Positions 43,050 to 50,620 of a stretch of DNA of 64,000 nucleotides are shown here, in pieces. Source of the DNA: Homoserinibacter sp. YIM 151385 (GTDB lineage Bacteria > Actinomycetota > Actinomycetes > Actinomycetales > Microbacteriaceae); the NCBI RefSeq assembly GCF_027912415.1, contig NZ_CP115175.1, positions 1,922,001 to 1,986,000 on the forward strand, given 5' to 3'. Position 1 is the first letter of the stretch. The number at the start of each line of letters is the position of its first letter. Made by a program: the position numbers and the translations under genes. The notes beneath the pieces were generated by a model. That model was not told where the DNA came from. It made no database searches and saw nothing but the letters and a program-made list of their open reading frames with translations.

Positions 43050-44645
43050 ATGAGCCCGAGCCCGCGACGTCCGAGCCGCAGCCGCTACGACGCGGTCATC
43101 GTCGGGGGCGGCCACAACGGCCTCGGGGCGGCGGCCTACCTCGCGCAGGCGGGGCGCAGCGTGCTCGTGCTCGAGCGCCTGGGGCACACCGGCGGCGCGG
43201 CCGTCAGCGCCGAGGCCTTCGCCGGCACCGGGGCGCGGCTCTCGCGGTACTCCTACCTGGTCTCGATGCTGCCCGAGCGGGTGATCCGGGATCTCGGTCT
43301 CGACATCCGCCTGGTCCGGCGGCGCTACTCGTCCTACACGCCCGTGCCGGGCGGCGAGGGCGGCCTGCTCGTCGACCACGGCGACCCGGCGGCGACCGCC
43401 GAGTCCTTCTGGTCGGTGGGCGCGGGCGCCGACGTCGCCGCGTGGCAGCAGTTCGGCGAGAGCACGGGGCGGCTCGCCCGCGCCCTGTTCCCGAGCACCA
43501 CGGAGCCGCTCGCGACCCGCTCGGAGGCGCGCCGCCTCCTCGGCGACGACCGCATCTGGGAGGAGCTCGTCGAGCAGCCGATCGGCGCGACCATCGAGCG
43601 CACCTTCCAGAGCGACCTCGTGCGCGGCGTGGCCCTCACCGACGCGCTCATCGGCACCTTCGCGCCGAACGTCGACGACTCGCTCGCGGCGAGCCGCTGC
43701 TTCATGTACCACGTGATCGGCGGCGGGACGGGCGACTGGGATGTGCCGGTCGGCGGCATGGGCGCGGTCAGCGGCGCCCTCTGGCGCGCGGCCGTCGACG
43801 CGGGCGCCGAGATCGTCGTGGATGCGGAGGTCACCGCGATCGACCCGGACGGGGAGGTCGCGGTCCGGCTCGGCGACGACGACGCCGACGACGTGCGGAT
43901 CGGCGCGGGGCACGTGCTCGCGAACGTCGCCCCCGCGGAGCTCGCGCGGCTGCTCGGCGAGGAGCCGGACCCGGCTGCGGCGCGGCCGGAGGGCGCCCAG
44001 GTGAAGGTCAACCTGCTGCTCTCGCGCCTCCCCCGCCTCCGCGAGGACGTCGACCCGGCCGCGGCCTTCGGCGGCACCTTCCACATCAACGAGACCTGGA
44101 CCCAGCTGGGCGCCGCGCACGACGCCGCGAGCGCGGGCCGCATCCCGAACCCGCTGCCGGCCGAGATCTACTGCCACTCGCTGAGCGACCCGTCGATCCT
44201 GCCGCCCGAGCTGGCCGCCTCGGGGGCGCAGACGCTCACCGTCTTCGGCCTGCACGTGCCCGACCGGCTCGCGCTCGCCGCCCCCGATCAGGACGCGTTC
44301 CGGCTGCGGCTGCAGCGCGAGGTGCTCGCCTCCCTCGACTCGGTGCTCGGCGAGCCCGTCGAGCCGCTGCTGCGCAAGGACGCGGAGGGTCGCCTCTGCA
44401 TCGAGACGAAGACGACCCGCGACCTCGAGGAGGCGCTGCGGATGCCGGGCGGGAACATCTTCCACGGGCCGCTCTCGTGGCCGTTCGTCGAGGACGACGC
44501 GGATCTCGGCACCCCGGCGCGCCAGTGGGGCGTCGCGACCGCGCACGAGCGGGTGCTGCTCTGCGGCTCGGGCGCCCGCCGCGGCGGCGCCGTCAGCGCC
44601 CTCGGCGGCCACAACGCGGCGATGGCGCTCCTCCAGGCGGGCTGA
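43050..44645 (+). CDS. Phytoene-desaturase-like NAD(P)/FAD oxidoreductase
   Basis: 531 aa. Dinucleotide-binding N-terminus AVIVGGGHNGLGAAAYLAQAG with the following acidic residue in LVLERLGHTGGAA, and a C-terminal FAD contact near LLCGSGARRGGAVSALGGHNA. The GxGxxG variant GGGHNG is typical of the PYROXD2/CrtI-like group. No carotenoid genes are nearby, so a carotenoid role is not supported; substrate unknown. Leaderless start fixes the ATG at 43050 rather than an upstream one. Confidence 0.85.
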   Translation: MSPSPRRPSRSRYDAVIVGGGHNGLGAAAYLAQAGRSVLVLERLGHTGGAAVSAEAFAGTGARLSRYSYLVSMLPERVIRDLGLDIRLVRRRYSSYTPVPGGEGGLLVDHGDPAATAESFWSVGAGADVAAWQQFGESTGRLARALFPSTTEPLATRSEARRLLGDDRIWEELVEQPIGATIERTFQSDLVRGVALTDALIGTFAPNVDDSLAASRCFMYHVIGGGTGDWDVPVGGMGAVSGALWRAAVDAGAEIVVDAEVTAIDPDGEVAVRLGDDDADDVRIGAGHVLANVAPAELARLLGEEPDPAAARPEGAQVKVNLLLSRLPRLREDVDPAAAFGGTFHINETWTQLGAAHDAASAGRIPNPLPAEIYCHSLSDPSILPPELAASGAQTLTVFGLHVPDRLALAAPDQDAFRLRLQREVLASLDSVLGEPVEPLLRKDAEGRLCIETKTTRDLEEALRMPGGNIFHGPLSWPFVEDDADLGTPARQWGVATAHERVLLCGSGARRGGAVSALGGHNAAMALLQAG

Positions 44646-44679
44646 CCGCCTCCCCCTTTTGCCCGTCGCAGAGCGCACG

Positions 44680-44691
44680 CGTCTCGAGACG
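44680..44691. promoter_or_regulatory. 12-bp perfect palindrome CGTCTCGAGACG
   Basis: Lies 13 bp upstream of the -35 of the candidate small-RNA promoter; possible regulator site. Confidence 0.35.
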
Positions 44692-44704
44692 CTCGTATGC
44701 CGGC

Positions 44705-44733
44705 TGGTCAAGAGCAGGGCACTGCCGTATCCT
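44705..44733 (+). promoter_or_regulatory. Promoter of candidate small RNA
   Basis: TGGTCA (44705-44710), exactly 17 bases, TATCCT (44728-44733). No reading frame with local codon bias follows, which points to an RNA gene. Confidence 0.45.
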
Positions 44734-44739
44734 GAGGGG

Positions 44740-44806
44740 GTCCACTCCCGCTGGGAGCAGGAAAGTAGAAGCCGGGATCCCCGCCCTTTGACGGGACCCG
44801 GCTTTC
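44740..44806 (+). ncRNA. Candidate structured small RNA facing a DUF3800 gene
   Basis: About 67 nt starting near 44740. Hairpin 1: CTCCC-GCT-GGGAG (44745-44757). Purine-rich linker AGCAGGAAAGTAGA. Hairpin 2: a 12-bp stem with one bulge (44769-44781 with 44793-44804) followed by TTT, like a terminator. It ends eight bases from the stop of the DUF3800 gene on the other strand. Conserved RNAs named DUF3800 motifs are known to lie near such genes; this resembles that arrangement. Alternatively hairpin 2 is only a shared terminator. Confidence 0.5.
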
Positions 44807-44813
44807 GCGCTTC

Positions 44814-45395
44814 TCAGACGTCGATCCGCACGACCTCGATCGAATCGCGGATCGCCGTGTACCACCGGTCCTCGCCGACGATCGACGCACCGAGTGCGCC
44901 GAGCACCTGGTCAGCGATCCAGAGCATGGGCTCCTCGCGAGGGAGCCCGTGGTCGACGCGGAGGTCGGCCGGGATCGCCCGCTTCGAGCGCAGCGTGTCG
45001 ATGGTGCGCACATCGCGGCGCATGAGCGATTCGGGCCGCGCCTCGAGGACGAGCTGCGTGACGCCGTGGCTCGTGCCGAGCTCCCAGGCGAGGCGCTCCA
45101 GGCACAGCGCGCGAGCACGCTCCTGCCTCCTGAGCTCCAGCGGCGTCGCGGCGATCACGAGGTGATCGAGCCCGAACGCGGCGATCGTCTCGACGACGCG
45201 GTCGCGGTGACGGCGGTCGAGATCCTTCCAGTGGAGCTTGGAACGCGTCGTCTGCAGCTGACGCAGCCGGTCGCGGTAGTCGTCGCAGGCCTCGGGATCG
45301 GCGATCACCGCGCCGAGGAGATACGCGGGCTCGGCATGCCGCGGGGTGCGAGCACTCTCGTCGCCCCAGGCATGCATCGCGGTCCCACCACTCAC
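44814..45395 (-). CDS. DUF3800 domain protein
   Basis: 193 aa. The N-terminal GDES (the family's conserved D-E-S), an SKLHWKDL histidine segment and a C-terminal LWIADQVLGALGA match DUF3800, predicted to have an RNase H-like fold with an acidic active site; no function proven. GTG at 45395 or ATG at 45377 may be the start. Lies alone between a candidate small RNA (convergent) and a thioesterase gene on the same strand. Base composition is a little lower in GC than neighbours, as if acquired. Confidence 0.78.
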   Translation of the reverse strand: MSGGTAMHAWGDESARTPRHAEPAYLLGAVIADPEACDDYRDRLRQLQTTRSKLHWKDLDRRHRDRVVETIAAFGLDHLVIAATPLELRRQERARALCLERLAWELGTSHGVTQLVLEARPESLMRRDVRTIDTLRSKRAIPADLRVDHGLPREEPMLWIADQVLGALGASIVGEDRWYTAIRDSIEVVRIDV

Positions 45396-45443
45396 CTCAT
45401 CAGGCTGGCATCAGGCGCCGACACCGAGTCGCTGCGGCGCCCC

Positions 45444-45992
45444 TCACCACTCGCTCGGCGCGCTCGCCTTCCGCGACGGGAGGGCGACCGCCGCCGCCCA
45501 CTCCCGCATCCAGTCCGGCACCGGGTGCGCCGTGACATCCACGCCGGTGATCTCGCCGAGCTCCTCCATGGAGACGACGCCGCCGCGACGCCGCAGGAAC
45601 CGGCCCGCGACGTACCCGCGCGCGACGATCTCGCCGTCGACGACGAAGCGCTGCTCGAGGTAGGCGGCCCGGGCGTCGTAGCCGACGATGCGCGTCTCGA
45701 TGTCGTAGCGCTGCCCGAGCTCGAGGGAGCGCCGGTAGCTGATGGTCTGCGCGGCGACGACCGGGTAGACGCCGTGCTCCTGCATGCGCGCCCAGATGCC
45801 GGTCCGCGAGATGAGGTCGACGCGGGCGAGGTCCATGGTGGAGAGGTACACGCCGTTGTTCATGTGCCGCAGCTCGTCGAGGTCGCTGAGCTGCACGCGG
45901 AAGCTCATCCGGCCGACATCGGTCGGCTCGAGCGAGGGCGCCTTCGAGACGCGGATGCGGAGGTAGCGGGCGGCCCGCAGCAGGATGTCCAC
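45444..45992 (-). CDS. Acyl-CoA thioesterase, 4HBT hot-dog fold
   Basis: 182 aa. LDELRHMNNGVYLSTMDLAR is the hot-dog active-site strand and helix, with Asn/Gly in place of the usual Asp; VVAAQTISYRRSL and YLEQRFVV follow. Probably hydrolyses fatty acyl-CoA; belongs to the eukaryotic-like THEM6 style group by the DLARVDL segment. The GTG start follows TAGCGT-N6. A conserved basic C-terminus is seen; no signal peptide. Confidence 0.85.
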   Translation of the reverse strand: MDILLRAARYLRIRVSKAPSLEPTDVGRMSFRVQLSDLDELRHMNNGVYLSTMDLARVDLISRTGIWARMQEHGVYPVVAAQTISYRRSLELGQRYDIETRIVGYDARAAYLEQRFVVDGEIVARGYVAGRFLRRRGGVVSMEELGEITGVDVTAHPVPDWMREWAAAVALPSRKASAPSEW

Positions 45993-45998
45993 GCGGCG

Positions 45999-46004
45999 AC
46001 GCTA
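45999..46004 (-). promoter_or_regulatory. -10 element TAGCGT, leaderless thioesterase gene
   Basis: On the minus strand TAGCGT, six bases, GTG at 45992. Confidence 0.6.
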
Positions 46005-46097
46005 CGCCCGCCTCGCGCCGGGGGCCGCATCCCTGTCGGTCGTCTCCGGATGCGTCGGCGTGTGACGCGGGTCGGGTTGTGCGGTGCAGACAAGGAC

Positions 46098-46103
46098 TAG
46101 CGT
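46098..46103 (+). promoter_or_regulatory. -10 element TAGCGT, leaderless start at 46110
   Basis: TAGCGT, six bases, GTG. It selects this GTG from two overlapping GTG triplets. Confidence 0.6.
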
Positions 46104-46109
46104 CGTCGT

Positions 46110-46685
46110 GTGAGCTTCCCCGAGCGTCTCGTCGTCGTGCACGGCTACACCGCCTCCCCCGCGAAGCACTGGTTCCCGTGGCTCGCCGCGGAGGCCGAGC
46201 AGGCGGGGGCCGAGGCCGTGGTGGTGCCGCTGCCGGACTCCGACCACCCGGACGTGCGCGCCTGGGGGGATGCGGTGGCGGCCGCCGCCGAGTCGCTCGG
46301 CGGCGCCTCGGAGGGGCTGTGGATCGTCGGCCACAGCCTCGGCGCGATCACGGCGCTGCGCTGGGTCGCCTCCCTGTCGGCGGGCTCGCGCATCGGCGGC
46401 GTGGTGCTCGTGGCGGGCACGATCGAGCCGGTGCCGACGCTGCCGGCGCTCGACGACTACCTCGCGGCGGGCCTGTCGGATGCCGAGGTCGCGAGGATCC
46501 GGGAGGTCGCGGGCGAGATCCGCGCGATCCACTCCGATGACGACGCGACGGTGCCGCCGGAGTTCAGCGAGCGAATGGAGACGCGGCTCGGCGCGAGCAC
46601 GCAGGTCGTGCCCGGCGCCGGCCACTTCGTGGATCGCGAGGGCTGGACGGAGCTCCCGGCCGTGCTCGTCGCGCTCTCGGCCTGA
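46110..46685 (+). CDS. RBBP9/YdeN-family alpha/beta hydrolase
   Basis: 191-aa minimal alpha/beta hydrolase. VVHGYTASPAKHWFPWL at the first strand, the nucleophile elbow GHSLGAI, an Asp in IHSDDDATVPP and the His in GAGHFVD complete a Ser-Asp-His triad. RBBP9/YdeN proteins are small serine hydrolases of unclear substrate. Transcribed alone; converges on the AlkA-like gene. Confidence 0.88.
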   Translation: MSFPERLVVVHGYTASPAKHWFPWLAAEAEQAGAEAVVVPLPDSDHPDVRAWGDAVAAAAESLGGASEGLWIVGHSLGAITALRWVASLSAGSRIGGVVLVAGTIEPVPTLPALDDYLAAGLSDAEVARIREVAGEIRAIHSDDDATVPPEFSERMETRLGASTQVVPGAGHFVDREGWTELPAVLVALSA

Positions 46686-46699
46686 GTCGGCGGGCGCGG

Positions 46700-46708
46700 T
46701 TATCCACA
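46700..46708 (+). promoter_or_regulatory. DnaA-box-like TTATCCACA
   Basis: Exact match to the DnaA consensus in the 75-bp gap between convergent genes. One of two in the window (the other at 57993); no cluster, so not an origin. Confidence 0.4.
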
Positions 46709-46722
46709 GGTTCTCCACCTGT

Positions 46723-46738
46723 TCGAAACTCTGTTCGA
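46723..46738. promoter_or_regulatory. LexA/SOS-box-like palindrome
   Basis: TCGAAA-CTCT-GTTCGA matches the actinobacterial SOS consensus TCGAAC-N4-GTTCGA at 11 of 12 fixed positions. It lies downstream of both flanking genes, so it controls neither in the usual way. Confidence 0.35.
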
Positions 46739-46760
46739 GCGGCGCCGCCGCTGGGCCCGC

Positions 46761-47672
46761 TCAGAACGCCCGGTAGTCGGCGATCGTCATCCGCGGCCCG
46801 TGCCGCTCGTAGTCGCCCGCACCCGATGCCTCGATGAGCCGGATCACCCGCTGCCGGTGGCCCGCCCACGGCTCGAGCAGCTCCCGCATCCCGTCGTCGT
46901 CGACGCGCGCGCCGGTGAGCGCCCAGCCGACCCGCTTGCAGGTGTGGAAGTCGCCGAAGCTGACCGCATCCGGGTCGCCGTGGGAGCGCTGCGCCGTCTC
47001 GGCGGCGGTCCACTCGCCGATGCCGGGGATCGTCCGCATGCGGCGCCGCGCCTCGGGGCCCGCGACGCCCGCGGTCCGCTCGAGCCCGCCCGCCGCGTGC
47101 ACGGCGCGCATGATCGTGTCGCTGCGCTGGGGCCCGACGCCGGCGCGGTGCCAGTCCCATGAGGGGATGCGGCGCCAGGTCGCCGGGTCGGGCGCGACGC
47201 GCATGCCGATCGGCGCAGGCCCGGGCGCGGGCTCGCCGTGCCACTGGAGGAGGCGTCGCCAGCTCGCCTTCGCCTCCTTCGCGGTCACCTTCTGGAAGAG
47301 GATCGCGGGGATCAGCGCGGCGAGCACCTGCGTGGTGCGGGCGAGCCGGAGCCCGGGCGCGCGCCGGTGCAGCTCGGCGACGAGCGGGTGCCGAGCGTGG
47401 TCGAAGCCCTCGTCGTCGTCGTCCGCGCCGAGGAGACCGGGCACGAGGTCCATCGCCGCCTCCGCCGCCGTGCCCCAGGCGGTCGCGCGGATCGCGGCGC
47501 CCGCCGGCCGCAGCGCGAGACTCGCGGTGCCGTGGGGGAACCGCAGCGTCAGCCACCAGATCTCGCCGTCGCGCTGCACGGTCGGGTCGGTGCCGCCCTG
47601 CGCGAGCACCCCGAGCACGCGCCGCAGCGCCACCTCCCGCGGGGGCGCGTAATCGGACTCGACAGGCTGCAT
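46761..47672 (-). CDS. AlkA-like DNA glycosylase (HhH-GPD)
   Basis: 303 aa. The helix-hairpin-helix IPGIGEWTAAETAQRSHG is followed by the catalytic Asp in PDAVSFGDFH. ALIPAILFQKVTAKEA matches the conserved HhH-GPD helix. It removes alkylated bases such as 3-methyladenine in base-excision repair. ATG at 47672 follows TATCGT by seven bases. An SOS-like box lies beyond its 3' end, not at its promoter. Confidence 0.87.
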   Translation of the reverse strand: MQPVESDYAPPREVALRRVLGVLAQGGTDPTVQRDGEIWWLTLRFPHGTASLALRPAGAAIRATAWGTAAEAAMDLVPGLLGADDDDEGFDHARHPLVAELHRRAPGLRLARTTQVLAALIPAILFQKVTAKEAKASWRRLLQWHGEPAPGPAPIGMRVAPDPATWRRIPSWDWHRAGVGPQRSDTIMRAVHAAGGLERTAGVAGPEARRRMRTIPGIGEWTAAETAQRSHGDPDAVSFGDFHTCKRVGWALTGARVDDDGMRELLEPWAGHRQRVIRLIEASGAGDYERHGPRMTIADYRAF

Positions 47673-47742
47673 CGGCTCGACGATAGCCGCGCCCTCCGAC
47701 CTGCGCGCGACGGGTCGCCGAAACACGGCATGATGGGGGATC

Positions 47743-48765
47743 ATGAGCATCGGCATCCTCACGTCGGGCGGCGACTGCCCGGGCCTCAACGCCGTCATCC
47801 GCGCGGCCGTCCTCAAGGGCATCACCGCCCACGACCTCGAGTTCGTCGGCTTCCGCAACGGCTGGAAGGGCGTCGTCGAGGGCGACACGATCCCGCTCGG
47901 CCGGCCCCAGGTGATGGGCATCTCGAAGCAGGGCGGCACCATCCTCGGCACCTCCCGCACGAACCCCTTCGAGGGCGGCGGCGCCGAGCGCGTCGCCGAG
48001 GTGATGCAGGAGCAGGGCATCGACTCGATCATCGCGATCGGCGGCGAGGGCACCCTCGCGGCGGCGAAGCGGCTCACGGATGCCGGCATCAGGATCGTGG
48101 GCGTGCCGAAGACGGTCGACAACGACCTCTCGGCCACCGACTACACCTTCGGCTTCGACACCGCCGTCCAGATCGCGACCGAGGCGATGGACCGCCTCCG
48201 CACGACCGGCGACTCGCACGGCCGCTGCATGGTCGCGGAGGTCATGGGCCGCCACGTCGGCTGGATCGCTTTGCACTCGGGCATGGCGGCCGGCGCGCAC
48301 GCGATCCTCATCCCCGAGCGCAAGACCACGATGGACGAGCTCACCGAATGGGTCGAGTCCGCCCGCTCGCGCGGCCGCGCCCCGCTCATCGTCGTCGCCG
48401 AGGGCTTCAAGCTCGACACCATGGACGACGCGCACTCGGAGCGCGGGCTCGACGCCTTCGGCCGCCCGCGACTCGGCGGCATCGGCGACATCCTCGCCCC
48501 CGAGATCGAGGCCCGCACGGGCATGGAGACCCGCTCGACGACGCTGGGCCACATCCAGCGCGGCGGCACCCCCTCGGCCTACGACCGCGTGCTCGCGACC
48601 CGCTACGGCATGGCCGCGATCGACTCGGTGCTCGAGGGCCACTGGGGCCGCATGGTGGCGCTGCGCGGCACGAACATCGTGCACGTGCCCTTCGAGGACG
48701 CGCTCGGCCGCCTCAAGACGGTGCCGCAGTCCCGCTACGAGGAGGCGGCGATCCTCTTCGGCTGA
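47743..48765 (+). CDS. pfkA: 6-phosphofructokinase
   Basis: 340 aa; phosphorylates fructose 6-phosphate in glycolysis. GILTSGGDCPGLNAVIR at the N-terminus, GGEGT (100-104), PKTVDND (122-128), and the substrate loop MGRHVGWIAL. Gly at the position that is Asp in PPi enzymes, combined with Lys in PKTVDND, is the pattern of actinomycete ATP-dependent (group III) enzymes. GGGGGA closely precedes the ATG. Transcribed alone; two palindromic repeats follow. Confidence 0.95.
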   Translation: MSIGILTSGGDCPGLNAVIRAAVLKGITAHDLEFVGFRNGWKGVVEGDTIPLGRPQVMGISKQGGTILGTSRTNPFEGGGAERVAEVMQEQGIDSIIAIGGEGTLAAAKRLTDAGIRIVGVPKTVDNDLSATDYTFGFDTAVQIATEAMDRLRTTGDSHGRCMVAEVMGRHVGWIALHSGMAAGAHAILIPERKTTMDELTEWVESARSRGRAPLIVVAEGFKLDTMDDAHSERGLDAFGRPRLGGIGDILAPEIEARTGMETRSTTLGHIQRGGTPSAYDRVLATRYGMAAIDSVLEGHWGRMVALRGTNIVHVPFEDALGRLKTVPQSRYEEAAILFG

Positions 48766-48816
48766 GCCGGAGCCCGCCTGCACGGCACCGACCCGCCGCG
48801 TTCGCGTCGGCTCCTC

Positions 48817-48923
48817 GGCGCGAGATCAGGAGTCGCGTGTTCGCACGCCGCCCGGCTGCGCGGCATCGCGGACGAACGACGCCGCCCGCCACCCGGCCGG
48901 CTGCCGCGTCCTGAATCCGCGCC
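48817..48923. repeat. GATTCAGGAGC-type palindromic repeat, copy 2a
   Basis: Degenerate left arm GGCGCGAGATCAGGAGTCG (48817-48835) and right arm CGTCCTGAATCCGCGCC (48907-48923). Confidence 0.6.
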
Positions 48924-48946
48924 GGCCCGCGTCCGCGCGATCCGGT

Positions 48947-49054
48947 GGCGCAGATTCAGGAGCGGCGCCGGCGGTCCGAGCCGTCGGCGCCGGCATCACG
49001 GGCGGATGGCGCGTGCGCGCCGACGGCGCACGGCGCCGTTCCTGAGCCCGCGCC
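48947..49054. repeat. GATTCAGGAGC-type palindromic repeat, copy 2b
   Basis: Left arm GGCGCAGATTCAGGAGCG (48947-48964), right arm GTTCCTGAGCCCGCGCC (49038-49054). Tandem with copy 2a, 24 bp apart. Confidence 0.7.
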
Positions 49055-49067
49055 AGCCGGCGCCGCG

Positions 49068-49073
49068 TAGGGT
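49068..49073 (+). promoter_or_regulatory. -10 element TAGGGT, leaderless start at 49080
   Basis: TAGGGT, six bases, ATG. It overlaps the end of the repeat-filled gap. Confidence 0.6.
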
Positions 49074-49079
49074 GGCGGC

Positions 49080-50072
49080 ATGGCACAGGCGCTCCTGGTG
49101 ACCCGCGACGGCGACGAGGTGCGACGGGAGCTCCGCGAGCTGCCCGACGCGGAGCTCGGCGAGGGCGACACGCTCGTCGAGCTCGCCTATTCGAGCCTCA
49201 ACTTCAAGGACGGCCTCGCCCTCGACGGCAGCCGAGGCGTGATGCGGGTCGACCCGCTCGTCCCCGGCATCGACGCGGTCGGACGGGTGCTCGAGAGCTC
49301 GGGAGGCCGCTGGCAGCCCGGCGACGAGGTCGTCCTCACGGGCGCGGGACTGGGCGAGACCCGCCACGGCGGTTACGCCGACCGCGCCCGTCTCGACGGC
49401 GGCCTGCTCGTTCGGGTGCCGGCGGAGCTGGGGATGCGGCGCGCGGCCGCGCTCGGGACGGCCGGCGTCACGGCGGCGCTGTCGGTCCTCGCGCTCGAAC
49501 GGCACGGCATCCCCGACGGCCCCGTGCTCGTGACGGGCGCGACCGGCGGCGTCGGCACGCTCGCGGTCGCGCTGCTGGCGCGAGCGGGCCGCGAGGTCGT
49601 CGCCGCGACCGGCTCCCCGGATCAGTCGGGACTGCTCGAGCGCCTCGGCGCCTCGAGCCTCCTCGACCGCGCCGAGCTCGCCGAGCGCGGAAAGCCCTTG
49701 CAGCGGGCCCGCTGGTCCGGGGCGGTCGACTCGATCGGCGGCATCCCGCTCGCGAACGTCCTCGCGCAGACGGTGCCGGGCGGCGCGGTCGCCGCGTGCG
49801 GGCTGGTGGGCGGCGCCGAGCTGCCGACGAGCGTGCACCCCTTCATCCTCCGCGGGGTGTCGCTGCTGGGCATCCACTCGGTGGAGCTGCCGCTCGCCGC
49901 CCGCGAGGAGGTCTGGACCCGGCTCGCGCGCGACATCGACCCGACGCTGCTCGACGCCCTCACGACCGAGGTGCCGCTCGCGGAGGTCGAGGATGCGGGC
50001 GCCCGGATCCTGCGCGGCGCGACGACGGGTCGGGTGGTCGTGGGCATCGGCGGCGCCGCGGTGGCAGACTGA
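49080..50072 (+). CDS. MDR-family oxidoreductase (YhdH/AcuI-like)
   Basis: 330 aa, zinc-free medium-chain dehydrogenase. LAYSSLNFKDGLAL, PGIDAVGRVLES, and the NADPH-binding VLVTGATGGVGTLAVALL match YhdH/AcuI acrylyl-CoA reductases and quinone oxidoreductases. DSIGGIPLANVLAQ and CGLVGGAELPTSVHPFILRG are also characteristic. Likely reduces an acrylyl-type or quinone electrophile. The next gene starts only 5 bp after its stop, so they may be co-transcribed, although that gene has its own -10-like CAGACT. Confidence 0.88.
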   Translation: MAQALLVTRDGDEVRRELRELPDAELGEGDTLVELAYSSLNFKDGLALDGSRGVMRVDPLVPGIDAVGRVLESSGGRWQPGDEVVLTGAGLGETRHGGYADRARLDGGLLVRVPAELGMRRAAALGTAGVTAALSVLALERHGIPDGPVLVTGATGGVGTLAVALLARAGREVVAATGSPDQSGLLERLGASSLLDRAELAERGKPLQRARWSGAVDSIGGIPLANVLAQTVPGGAVAACGLVGGAELPTSVHPFILRGVSLLGIHSVELPLAAREEVWTRLARDIDPTLLDALTTEVPLAEVEDAGARILRGATTGRVVVGIGGAAVAD

Positions 50073-50076
50073 GCCC

Positions 50077-50514
50077 ATGAGCGCGCTCAGCATCGCGGGC
50101 CTCGTCGCAGCGGCCCTGGCCGCCCTGGTCCACGTCCTCATCTTCGTGTTCGAGAGCGTCACGTGGTCGCAGCCGCGCACCTGGCGGCGCTTCGGCCTCA
50201 GCACCCAGGAGGAGGCGGACCACGTCCGCCCGATGGCCTACAACCAGGGCTTCTACAACCTGTTCCTCGCGATCGGCGTGGTGACCGGGATCGTGCTCTA
50301 CTCGATCCGGAACCGGGGCGGCGGCCTGCCGCTCGAGGCGGCCGGGTTCGGGGTGCTGCTGTTCGCGCTCACCTCGATGGTGCTCGCCGCCGTCGTGCTC
50401 GTGACCTCGAGCCCGAAGCTCGCCCGGGCTGCGGCGACGCAGGGCGTGCTGCCCCTCGCGGCCCTCGCGCTGCTCATCGCGGGGAGCGCGACGGGAGCTG
50501 GACCCGCGGTCTGA
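50077..50514 (+). CDS. DUF1304 membrane protein
   Basis: 145 aa with four membrane helices (LVAAALAALVHVLIFVFESV; FYNLFLAIGVVTGIVLY; GVLLFALTSMVLAAVVLV; VLPLAALALLIAG). HVLIFVFES and YNQGFYNLFLA are hallmark DUF1304 segments. Function unknown. ATG at 50077 follows CAGACT-N6. Five bp downstream of the oxidoreductase gene. Confidence 0.9.
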   Translation: MSALSIAGLVAAALAALVHVLIFVFESVTWSQPRTWRRFGLSTQEEADHVRPMAYNQGFYNLFLAIGVVTGIVLYSIRNRGGGLPLEAAGFGVLLFALTSMVLAAVVLVTSSPKLARAAATQGVLPLAALALLIAGSATGAGPAV

Positions 50515-50529
50515 AAACGCTGCCGGGGG

Positions 50530-50558
50530 TTGTGAGGGCCACCCCGCTCGCGCATACT
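50530..50558 (+). promoter_or_regulatory. Promoter of the CAP-domain gene
   Basis: TTGTGA (50530-50535), 17 bases, CATACT (50553-50558), giving a leader of about 55 nt before the ATG at 50621. Confidence 0.5.
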
Positions 50559-50620
50559 GTTGCGCATCAGAGGCCGGCGCGGGGGCGCCGAGGCCGCACC
50601 GGGTTCGGGGGGACCCCACC

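Larger units (their letters stand above)
48766..49079. other. Gene-free 314-bp gap filled by palindromic repeats
   Basis: Between pfkA and the oxidoreductase gene. Two members of the GATTCAGGAGC family take up most of it, and the TAGGGT -10 element is at its right end. No coding frame with the local bias. Confidence 0.7.

Noticed and set aside
43050-44645. Carotenoid biosynthesis gene
   Set aside because: Only a desaturase-like fold is present, without crtB, crtE or lycopene cyclase genes nearby.
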